Shown one piece after another: positions 46,058-56,215 of a DNA stretch of 64,000 nt. Source of the DNA: Cladocopium goreaui (lineage: Eukaryota; Sar; Dinophyceae; Suessiales; Symbiodiniaceae); assembly GCA_947184155.2 (NCBI GenBank), contig CAMXCT020000371.1:196954-260953 (forward strand). The letters are read 5' to 3'. The position numbers were made by a program, and so were the translations under genes. Numbering within the stretch: position 1 is the stretch's first letter; every line of letters starts with the position of its first letter. Under the pieces are notes generated by a model that was not told the origin of the DNA, made no database searches, and saw only the letters and a program-made list of their open reading frames with translations.

Positions 46058-47596
46058 GGAAATTTGATTTAGCAGGGTTTAGTAATGTTGAGTGGGTATT
46101 CTTCCAATTTTGGGGTTTCTGAAGCCATTTGGCTTACCTGGTATGGTTCTCACTTCCCGCTTTTCTCCAGGTGCGCACCCTTCTGTGCCTGCTCAACGGT
46201 ACATGGACAATTACCCATCTTTATGATTAAGTAGAATGCTTTGACCAGCTCCAATCTCAATTTAATTGTCCATGTAGTGGCCGCATGTGTGCCTGATGCA
46301 AGCTCCTTCATTCCTGAATCTAATTTCTAAGGCAGCACGCATTGGCTCAATTTTGAATAGGCAAAATGCCTTTCACGCAATGTAGCCCTGAAGCTCTCAA
46401 AGTCTTAGCTGATGAAGGACAACAAAGGGAAGAAAACTTGAATGGAACCAAAGCATGTTCAAATCCTGTACTGGGTTCGCTTTGTATCTCATGGCCTTTG
46501 CCCCTGCTAGGATTGACGGGGTTCCCGGATAAGTTCTGGAATGAAGTGGCCAGCTTACTTTTCAAACCGAAGGATTCTCAGGTGGGACAGTGCCAATTTG
46601 AAACTCACACGGGCTGTTCTGTCCAATTGGAAACCCTTTGGATCTGGTAGTAGCCTAACCCCTCCAGGAAACCATGACCGACCAGATGCTGAACGATGCA
46701 GTGTCTAACTACAGACAGCATGGATCAGTTTTTGAACTGGCAACTTATTTTCGTCAGTGCACAGGCTTCTTGATTTAAAACAGGTCAGCACAAGTCAATT
46801 TAACACAATGTCATGGATTTGTTTTTTGAGCGCATGCGCACCCCAATCTAAGGTTCCTTGAAAGATTCCGAAGCCACACCCTCTGAGCCCCAGAATGAAA
46901 CTTCTGGGTCTGATCTGAAATGATCTCAAAAATGAGAATGGTGCACTAGATCGGGTCAGTGGAAAAAATCCTTTCTGCATGTTATGCCCTTTTCCTATCA
47001 AGTCTTTTCACACCTTTAGACTTTATCCTTTTGGCCAGTTGTCACATTGCTTGCCGCCCACGCAGGTGTGCCTACCTCAGCCCTATAGCGGCCCGGAAAG
47101 GTATCAGGTGCCACCCGCTTTGCTCAGTTCAGCTTGTGCCTTCAAGGGTGAGTGGAGGGGTTGACAACTGGGACACTGTTGCTCAAAGTTTGCCTGAAAA
47201 ATCCATAACATACATGTAGACGGCTCAAGGATCCTGTCCTGAGAAAGAGTGGTGACTGAACATGTCGCTTGACGGGCTGGATAAAATACTTGCCAATAGC
47301 CCACTTGCCCGGGAGCGCCTGCTTCACTCTGGTCGCCTGCTCGCCTGGCCAAGCAGCAAGACCGTTGGGCTTATCAGTGGTGATTCTTTACGGCTGAATA
47401 CACAAGTCATCAAGTTGCTGGCTGATGTTTGGTGTCCTCAGTGGGAAGGGCCTGCTATGGTACCCATTGACATGGTAAAAGACCAGGCCTATGAAGTTTA
47501 AAATCACCACTAATGTCTGTTAGTTGCAAAATCTATATCGGTGCAATATCCCATCAAACACCCTGTTAGGTGAAACTCCTCCGAGATTCTTTGAAC
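46058..47596. other. Leader region of the element
   Basis: Open pieces such as 46366-46650 (EALKVLADEGQQREENLNGT) and 47262-47501 (LDGLDKILANSPLARERLLH) could be exons of an upstream or fifth gene. They could not be joined in frame to gene B, whose own ATG lies downstream. No TATA-like promoter signal is expected in dinoflagellates and none was seen. Confidence 0.35.
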
Positions 47597-49574
47597 ATGT
47601 CGAACGATGTGGCTAAGATTCATTGCGATGGGACGGCGTTGAAAGGGTTCATGACCTTCATCAACCAAACATTGCATAGGAATGAAAAAAGCGAGACACT
47701 TGCTCATTGAACATGCTTAATTTTTGTTTGACCTTTCCCTCTTCTACAGCATAATTTTTCTATTTCTGTCAGCTTTCTCATGTTTACCCCCAGACAGTCA
47801 TCCCAAAGGATACTCTGTTGGATGAGCTCTTCGCTCACATCCGTGGCTACTAGCCTTTGAGCAACTCACAGCTGGCCAAGCAGGCCACAGAGAGCTATGA
47901 GGGTGTGCAGCCGGAGGCAGAGGGAGGTGGGGAAGCAGTTGAGCGGCAAGCTGAGGAGGACATGTTAGAGGACACAGAGTTGGCAAAGGCTTTGGGTGTC
48001 CCTGATGAGTTGGTTGCACGCATGTCACCGTCAAAGCCCAAGGGGTCACTCCAAGATGCCCCCAATCCTATGGCTGCAGTTGCCCAGCCAGAAGTTTCAT
48101 GTGAGCCAGCCCCGGTTGAGAAATCTGACCGCCAGAGGCGAATTGAAGCCTTGCAGTACCCTGAAAAAAACAAAAAAAAGTTTTTGCACACATACCCCCA
48201 AATACCACATCGTGTTTCCATGTGTCCGTATTGAGCCTAGGCAGATGTTGGCCGCAGCCAAGTCCAAGAAGGAGTCCAAGAAGGAGTCCAAAGCCCCGCT
48301 ATGTCCGCAGAGTGTTGATCCCAACAAGGTGGATACCCTCGAGATGGACTTGTCCCCCATTGCCAAGGTTATGTCCAACACATTGGCATGTGATGTGATT
48401 GGAATTGAGGATGAAATTAGTGATGATTGCCCTGAGAACATGGAGGGACCTGTTGACGAGGATTCTGTTCCGCCCACCCAGCCTGACCCGGTGCCGTCTG
48501 ATGATGTTGCTGCTGCTAGTGGTGAACAAGCTTTAGACCCTGGTGCCTCCAAATCAGTCTTTGACCAGGAGGCAGTTAGTTGTGATTACGGTGCGGTTGA
48601 ATCGAGACAAGCCATCATTGGCCAATCTTTGGGGTTTAAATCTAAGTTACATCTGTTTTTCTCCAATGAAAACCTTCCTCCATTAACCTTCTCTCCACTC
48701 AATGCTTTCTTGCTTGCAGGTGAACATCACTCGCATGGACCAGCAGAAGTGGAAGAGGGAGCTTGACGACGAGGCTCGCCGGAAGGAAAAGGAGGAGGAT
48801 GATAAGGAGAATGCCCATCAAAACAAGCCCAAGGGGGAAGGCAAGGCCAAGACCAAGCCTAAGTCGAAAGCCAAAAAGTCTCCCAAGGAGAAGGACACAA
48901 AGAAGGACACAAAGAAGGACACAAAGAAGGACACAAAGAAGGACAAAGCCAAAGCCTACTCCGACAGCAAAGTCGGCGAAGGCTAAGGCTAAGCCTAAGA
49001 CCAAGCCTGAACCACCACCGGCTGATGCTGAAGCTGAGATGAAAACCCCTGTCCGAAAGCACGTGCCCAAAGGGCCTTCGCCGACAGGTCTCCAGAAGCG
49101 CAAGTCTGCTGCTGCCTTGGAGCCGGGGGACCATGTGACCCCCCCCAAGGAATCCAACCGCAGGAAACGGGGCTCAGGTGAAATTCCCAAGACCTTTGCC
49201 CGTCGTTACAAGCCAAGCACATCTTGGGGTGGCTTCAAATGGGAAGCATTGCGTTCCGTTTTCCAGTCCATCATTTCCATTCGGGTCAAGGGCCTTTCCA
49301 AGCATGAGGCAAGGTTTAGAAATTTGAAAACATTGAAAACAAATCTTTTTTGGTCCAAAGAACCTATCAAGTTCTTAGGGTTTTGTCGCAAGAAACATGT
49401 TTACCCTTCTGGTTCTGCCATGACCATGGGGCTTTCCAGGCGGACTTTTGGGACTTTGCCTCCGAGAAGTTCAACTTGTTGGACAAGAAGGACTACATGA
49501 ACTTTACTCAGAAAGATTGGGACCGGGATGCTGAGCTTGTAGCCCATGATTACCTTGCGTCCCTGGAAGGCTAG
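47597..49574 (+). pseudogene. Gene B: Lys-rich protein, disrupted copy
   Basis: The proposed N-terminus is MSNDVAKIHCDGTALKGFM. Exon 2 (from 47794) reads TVIPKDTLLDELFAHIRGY, then an in-frame TAG (47851-47853), then continues as LSNSQLAKQATESYEG and an acidic stretch. Exon 3 (about 48240-48600) is acidic. Exon 4 starts 48720 after cttgcag and has a KKDT-repeat Lys tract, inside which the frame shifts by one near 48950. It resumes KPTPTAKSAKAKAKPKTK through FARRYKPSTSWGGFKWE. A frame-checked GC-AG intron (49309-49439, gag|gcaagg...ttccag|g) joins KHEADFWDF and the end, DYLASLEG-stop. The stop and shift argue for decay, unless readthrough or an unseen intron rescues it. The C-terminal ARRY-P-T...FW...DY layout resembles a Symbiodinium family I recall. 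Function unknown; the Lys-rich middle suggests nucleic-acid binding. Confidence 0.6.
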
Positions 49575-50231
49575 TCAGGGAAGATTGCACCAAATGGTGC
49601 CTGAAAAGGGATACCATGCTTCGAAAGTTGTTTGTTAGCTCGCTGGCCTTCCTAGTGGATGGGATGGAAAAATCCAGACTACTGCATTGCAACAAAAACC
49701 CAACAGAAGTTCAAGCCCCTTTGAACAAGGTGACATCCCCAACTTGCGTTGGGGTGCCAAGTAAAGGTACTCTAGCTGTTCTTTACCCAGGGGTGCTGTC
49801 AGCTTTTCATCCCTGGCTGCTGGGCGTTGTCTGCAGATCAAACATCTGAGCGCAAATCTGAAAAAATGTGTCTTGCGGAACCCAATCTAAGCCACCATCA
49901 CTTGTCCACCCAAGCTACTTGGCCCCCTCGCTAGGTGCCAATGCCACGCCGTCGAGCCTGCAGCATGGTCTTTGCAAAGTATGGCGAGCTGGAAAGTACT
50001 TCTGGCTTGTGTTGTATTTATCTTTCTTGGGATTTCTTGGCAGCTCACGAAGATTATCACATCGCTCATGAAGCCTTTTTTGATCAAGGGTTGGGATCGG
50101 CTGGCCTAAAAGGGAGGTGAACGCAATGGGCCCACAAGCTCTTGAACGTGTCTTGAAAAGACTGATATTTCTGGGTGCTCCAAAAGACCCTTAGCTCAAC
50201 CAATTTGTATGTTGTGAGCTTCATAACACAT
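49575..50231. other. B-A intergenic space
   Basis: Contains 49935-50120, open as MPRRRACSMVFAKYGELE..., which might hold the first exon of gene A. No proven splice. Confidence 0.35.
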
Positions 50232-51922
50232 GACTTGCATTCATAGAAACTGTAAAGGATCCAAAACTGTATTCCTGGACAGCCAAGGCATTTATCCTTG
50301 TCATTCTTTTGGCAAGTTGGCAGACCTTTTCGCCTTATTCCGAGGGTGCCCAGTATGAGGTGATTGAATATTATGCCGGTGTTGGCCGGATTGCTCGCTT
50401 AAGCTCAGCATGTGGGTATCAGTCTACAGCTTATGATGTCTTGTACCAACCCGGGCCTTCCAACGCAGCCACAGGTCCAGGGCCAGGTTGTGGGAAAAAG
50501 GTGCCTAAGGGCAAACGGGTCATGGACCTAAGCCAACCGTCTGGCTTTGCGTTGCTCTAGATTGAGCCCAGTTAGCGCATTTTTTACTTCCCCAAAACTA
50601 CCACCTTATATTGCGTTAATCAATGTATAACGTTATCATGTTATTATTGCTTTTGGGGGGTGACCCTTGACCAGGTTGGCCTTACACCTATTGATGCAAG
50701 GAAAGTTCTCAGAATTGCTGACGTTCTGGGGTATTTGCTGCTCCAGTTGGATCCATTTAAATTCTGGTACTTCAAAACGGGACTATGCAACGCCTATGGG
50801 CTGCGATGTTCCTTCCGTGGTATTAGCCAACTTGCTTACATCAAGGAACTGTGATGGGGAAATGGTCGGAACTGCTTGGATGTTAATCTTAGACTAGAGA
50901 GCCTGATGTTGGGAGTTTGCCCCACCCCCATTTTACCTTTTACTCCAGCTGCACCCCGCTGCCCGCTGCCAGGAGCTGCTTTCTGATCCTCTTTGTGATT
51001 TGCATGGAAGGAGTGCCCGTAGTGGAAAACCCAGGCTCATCTTTGATTTGGCTACATGATAGGTTTCAATGGCTTCTCACCCTACTTGAAAGGGCTGGTT
51101 TGAAGGTGGCTTGGTTGGTGTTTGCAAACTGTTGATCCCAAAATATTGTGGGAAACGTTCCTGTGAAAAATCTATCAATTTTGTTTTCAATGATTTCTTG
51201 GACCAACTAAGATGTATCGTCAAAGCTTTTGGATGCGTGGTTTCGACCATTTTTCAATGAAAAGAACAATTTTGTGGAGCACTAGTCCGGCCATCATTGC
51301 CTTCATGCAGTTTGCCCACTTCAAGGGAAAGAAAGACAAGAGCCCAGCTTCCAAATCAACAACAAGGCGTTACATAAACCGTTGGGGAGAAGTTGCATAC
51401 CATGGCACAAAAGATTTGAAGCGAACCCAGAGCCGTGAAAGCATTATCATATATTTTGTTCGAAATTTGGTGCAAACCTTTCAAAACACTTTTATTGATA
51501 ATAGCAGTTTATCTAATGATTCGATTTCTCAGGTGCTGTAAACCAAAGGGTTTGGCAGGGCTGCATGGTGTCAAATCTGAGGATATATACTCCAAAATTT
51601 GCATCATTTGTGGTGAGACTTGTCCCAAAGCTGCATGAACAAAAGCAGAAGTTTCCAGAGGTTCTTTGGCTGTATATTATTCGTGGAATTGGGGAATTAT
51701 TTCAAATAAAAATTGTATGGTGAATCTGAAGTAGCTGATTTGTTTGATCACCAAAAGACCAAGGTTGAAGATAACCGGCCCCTCACCCTGATGTTCGCCG
51801 AGATGCAGTACGAGGATTGGTGCGATGATGCGCGGTTCAGAGATGTGATTAGGTACCTTCGTGGTTCCAAAGGGCTTTCCATTCCCCCGGAATGGAGGCC
51901 ACTCATTCCCGACTATATTTAA
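50232..51922 (+). CDS. Gene A: Rossmann/C5-methyltransferase-like protein
   Basis: Six exons join in frame with no lesion: to 50550; 50675-50845; 50973-51105 (or 51108); 51212-51434; 51533-51660; 51764-51922. The product is about 370 aa; the true start may be in an upstream exon. Introns are GT-AG except 50846-50972, which is GA-AG (tcaag|gaactg...tgccag|g). Motifs in order: EYYAGVGRIARL (50366), an acidic AYDVLY, GICCSSWIHLNSGTSKR (50730), then VVENPGSSLIW (51019), and later FWMRGF...KRTILWS. AG-x-G, a Cys in a turn before SSW, and ENP match the order of C5 cytosine-methyltransferase motifs I, IV and VI, although IV lacks the usual PPC. The end, EYDWC-like to RYLRGSKGLSIPPEWRPL then IPDYI-stop, resembles the C-terminus of a Symbiodinium family I recall. 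Catalysis is inference. It may modify or bind DNA of the element, or only keep the fold. Confidence 0.7.
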
Positions 51923-52346
51923 ATCCAATTTGTCCTCATATCCTGATGCCTCAAGTCTGCAGAAAGGTTTCCAAACTCTAAGCATAGAATTTGGGGAACT
52001 AATAGGGAAAACATGTAGCTTACTCCAAATCATTGCAAAATTTGCAGATTTGAACCAATTAGCTTGCCGTTGTGTAACAACGTTCAAAACGGGCGGAAAA
52101 AAGAACCCGGAAATCCCCGGGAAAAACCCGGAAATTGGCGGGAAAAACCCGGAAATTGGCGGACTCCTGTTTGCATGTTTTTTTATTGTTGGTCAAAATC
52201 AATTTGATCTCAAGACTGGAAACAAAAATCACGAGGCTATCCTTTCCCATAGTCTTTGTGCCCAAAAGATGTCTGAGAGACTTCAAAGTAGGGCTTGGTC
52301 CTGTTCAACCCTCCAAGCTGGCCTTCAACTCGCAAGTGACTTGCCA
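51923..52346. other. A-C intergenic space with internal motif cluster
   Basis: Contains the acccggaaatt cluster and an open frame that may carry an upstream start for gene C (ATG at 52269). Confidence 0.5.
52104..52163 (+). repeat. Internal acccggaaatt cluster
   Basis: Three spaced units (aacccggaaatccccggg, aaacccggaaattggcggg twice). The same motif as at both ends of the element. Confidence 0.8.
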
Positions 52347-55300
52347 ATGTCCTTGAGTGCCTTTGGCGATGATGATGTCGCGGCGATGGAGAGGGAACTT
52401 GCCCAATTGAAGGTCAGTTCTTGGGGGTGGGGGAAAATTAAACCCCAAATTCAAATTGCAATCCATTTATTCTAGAACCTTTTGAATGTGGACAACCCCT
52501 TTCAAAAGCAATCGGAAATTGGGATTGCTTCCAACATATTGGGGTGCAGATTATATCGAGCATGCACGTTTCACATGAAACATTATGAAACTGTGCCCAA
52601 AGTCCAAACGGTTGATTTTCTTTTTTTGAAACAATACCTATTCTGGTAAGATAGTGGGGTGCTAAAAAGGCTATGTCGATAGTACACAAAGATATTGTAT
52701 ACTACAAAATTCAAATCAGGAATCCACAGTGTAGTGCATAACTTGTTGGGCCAATTTCCCTTGAATAGACAAGAAGAACCATTAGGATCCCATAAAGATA
52801 ATATGGTTGCTGCCTGCCAGGCAGAGGAGGAAGCTGACCGAGGCAAGGGTATTGGGGGCCCTGGCGCTGGCAAGGGCTTTGCTTTTCTCGCCGAAGCAGT
52901 TGGTGCATCATTTCTGATCGATCTTGAATCTGATGATGAGGGTTTGAAGAGCAACTTGATCAAATTTCTTTTCCCAGGTGATTACCATCCAAAAGATTTA
53001 TGTGCTATATTGAAAAATTGGTATTTATACCCTGGGATCTTGGAAAACCCTGTAGCCATCTGTAGCCTCAACATTCTTTGAGCAATCGATGTCCTAACAA
53101 AAAACAATCCAGCGGAATCCAGCGGGATAATGTGCTTGGACCATCTTGGACCCACCAAACCATCGGTTTCAAATCTTAAAATTCAAGGCTGATTTTATCA
53201 AGCTTCTGGTTGGATTGAACCCTAAAAAATAACCTGCTTTCCCGCCGCCCAAGGTCCCACGGCGCCTACATCGACTGGCAGCAGCAAAGGTTCTGCTCCA
53301 AAGCCTTTGCTGGTCCCGGTGAGTGGACATCGGGTAGGTGGTGATGGTGGGGCCACTGAAAGTTGCACTCTACCTGACACCCCACCTGATTCTGATGTTG
53401 AAGTTGATGAACAATCCCCGAAATCAGTGCCGCCTGAAGACTCCAACAGTACCCCTGTTTCTGGGCTATGTTTTTTTTTGGTGGGGAATGGTTTGTGATT
53501 CCAGGTTATTCTTGTCCCATGTTAAGTATCCCCATTTTGTTCTTATTGTTCATTGTTTTCCCTTGTCAAGTATCCACATCTCAATAAAGATTATTATATA
53601 TCGGTTTGAGGTGTAACAACCACAAAAAAGCGGGATAATATTATTGTACATCTACCCTGAGTTCTTTTACTAGACTTTGGACTCTTGTGGGGAAGGGTTG
53701 ATTTTTTTAACATTTCACCACGTCTAAGGAAATTCTGAGACAAGCACATTCCCAAGCAGATCCTTTCTCTAAGTCAAAGGAGGCATACGAACTTGTTCGG
53801 AGAGAGATGCCCCAATCAGTGGTTTCCCAGACGCCACCAGCTTCCGAGCCCAGCCAGCCAGGCATGCTGGGTGAAGGCACTACCAATGCGGAGAGAGCTG
53901 ATGATCGTCCAGGGTCCTCAGCACCGGTTCCGGCCATGTCAAAGGGCGCCATTGACAAAAGGCTGAGACGTGTTTTCACACCTTTGAAAGATGGTTCCTA
54001 CAGGGTCCCCGAAGAGTTCGTTAAAAAATGGGATCGACCTGGTGCAGACAGAGATGGATTGTTTGTCCTCTTCGAAAAATGCAACTACGAACCGGACTGG
54101 TTTGTTGTAAAACACTGTGATTTGTTTTTTTTAAGGGAGTTCCATATACAATAAACGTGGTTAGAAGGCCTTGTAGGGTAAACCTATGGAATGAATAATG
54201 AAATTACTGTATGTTTTTTTTTGCCTGTTTTATTTTCAACATGTCATCCCAACATTTCCAATCTCCATTCCTGGAGGATAAATTCGTCACCGTGTGCCAG
54301 AAGATCACCGAAGAGATTGATGAAGCAGCTTTGAACGTAGAGTTTGAATTTCAAACAGAGAAGGACATGGTGGACAATGGCTATTCGCAGTGCCATGACA
54401 AAAAATAATACTGTAGGTTCACATCTATCCCACTTATGCAGTTCAGATTATCAAGATTAGCATCCTTGCTCTTCCCCAATGCTGCTGCATTGAGGGAGAA
54501 GATCGACTGCATCAAGGAGTCATGCAAAGATGACCCAACGATGACAAGGCAAAGCTCAAATCAAATCAGTTTCAAGATTGTTTGACATGAGTTGGGATAG
54601 TGCCCATGTCCCCACAGCCCTGCCAGGGAATCGAAGTATGGCGGTGGAACTATGTATTGGGTGGAGACGGCCGTGAAAGGAAATCTGAAGAAACTAGGTT
54701 TTACACATCTATGCTCATGGGATTGTTTTATGATGTGCCACTAGTCTAGAATTCTCTCTTCTCTGCTGGTGTCTTGGCTTAGGAATATCAAGCGCGACAT
54801 ACTCAAGAAGATATGTTCTTCGGAAGAAGAGGGCAAGGTTCAGGATCTCGACATCAAATCTGTTTTCAATGGGACGTCCGTTGCAGGCCATCTTAATTAT
54901 TCGATATGCATTCCTTGTATGTGCTGTCATTCTGCTCCTTAATGGGTCTAGAGTCTAGACTCTAGACCGTTCCAGCTTTGCCCCTGACCGGGTCTAGACC
55001 ACACCCCGCAAGGCCAAGCCCATGGAATCTTGGGCGCCGTGCCGTCAGCTTCGCCCAGCCAACCTGCAGAGAATGAGATTGCCAAAGCTTTGAGACTGTC
55101 AGGCTTTCCCGAAGTAGAGAAACCGATGGTGGCATCCCAGCACGCTACCAAGGTTTTAGGTGGCATACAAAAACGGATTGTGAAGTTGCATGAGCTGTCC
55201 GACAAAATCAATGCAATCCATGGAGAACCCAGTGACCTTCTGAAAAGGAGGGGTGCTCAGAACTCCGGTCTTGTTCCCATGTTTTGAAATTTCAGGATGG

Positions 55301-55968
55301 CTTGTTCAATTTAATAGCATTCTGTAGCCCAATAATGACACAAACCAAATCCCACTATCCCAGGATGAAGGAGAAGATTGACGGCTTAAAATCGACCTTG
55401 ACCAAGAATGTTGATGAGCTGAATGGCTTCTACAGTGATGGCGTGGTGGATGGATTTACTGAACAGCTTCTTGACATTTTGAGGTAACAAATCAAATCCT
55501 TCATAATTGGTCACACATTGTAATCATTTAGCCAAGGTTGGAGACATCTATGAAGGCCATCATGGTGTCAGCCAAGAAAGTGTGCCAGTCTCAGGAATAA
55601 AAGGGCATTGAATTGAATGAGATCTTTTCTACTTCCTTTCTGAACCGTGAAAAAAACTTCGTCTAGGTAGTGGATGCTCAGGTGCAGCGAAGCTTTGATG
55701 TTGGAGCCACGTGCCAGGCAGTGAGCTCAATGCCTATAAGTTTTCGAACACGTCATAGATTATATTTAATTGCCTACATTAGCTCAGGTCTCTGATTACT
55801 GAGCATGAGAAGCAACGCCGCAGAGCTTTGGCCGACCAGCAGCAGCAGCCGCCCAGGAAACGGCTCAGAACAGACCAAGGAACCCCCAAGTCCAAGGCGA
55901 AGGCAAAAGCCAAAACGGCGCCGAAGCCTGCCACCAAAAAGCGCTCCACCAAAAGGGAGGAGGACTAG
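52347..55968 (+). CDS. Gene C: multi-exon charged protein with basic tail
   Basis: The first exon reads MSLSAFGDDDVAAMERELAQ and ends at 52412 (aag|gtcagt); an earlier ATG at 52269 is possible. Middle exons near 52824-52977 (AEEEADRGKGIGG) and 53250-53465 (Pro/Ser/Asp-rich) are approximate. From 53728 (KEILRQAHSQAD...) to 54094 the core reads IDKRLRRVFTPLKDGSYRVP then EEFVKKWDRP. Frame-checked exons follow: 54277-54386 (DKFVTVCQKITEEIDEA), 54495-54548, 54627-54697, about 54990-55247, 55364-55483, 55537-55587 and 55788-55968. Introns include GA-AG (54095-54276; 55248-55363) and GC-AG (54387-54494; 54549-54626). The exon around 54782-54850 is uncertain. The tail is a Gln run, then PRKRLRTDQG and a Lys/Ala-rich nuclear-localisation-like end, KREED-stop. 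I recall the core from Symbiodinium gene models; no biochemical function is known to me. Confidence 0.65.
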
Positions 55969-56215
55969 GGTAGGGGTACACCTGGCTTGAGTGTTGATCT
56001 TTAATTTGCCTTTTCAACGCACATGATAGAATAAACAGTGCGTTTGGCTTTTCCCTTGGGATGTTCCAAGGATGCGATGTGGAACCAGTCGGGGCTGAGA
56101 AAAAATCAAACCTGCAGTGCTGTTGCTACTTGACATTGCCTAAGCCACTCCTTCCCAGCAATCTTCATTCCCAGTAAAAAAATCTTTTCGGACATCGATG
56201 GTCACTTTGCCAGGT
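55969..56215. other. C-D intergenic space
   Basis: About 250 bp with no frame of interest. Such close spacing fits co-transcription, with spliced-leader trans-splicing to separate messages (inference). Confidence 0.5.

Noticed and set aside
47215-47235. 'ggctcaag' near 47221 as a relict spliced leader of a retroposed cDNA
   Set aside because: Only eight bases match, there is no 'ccattttggctcaag' context and introns are present downstream.
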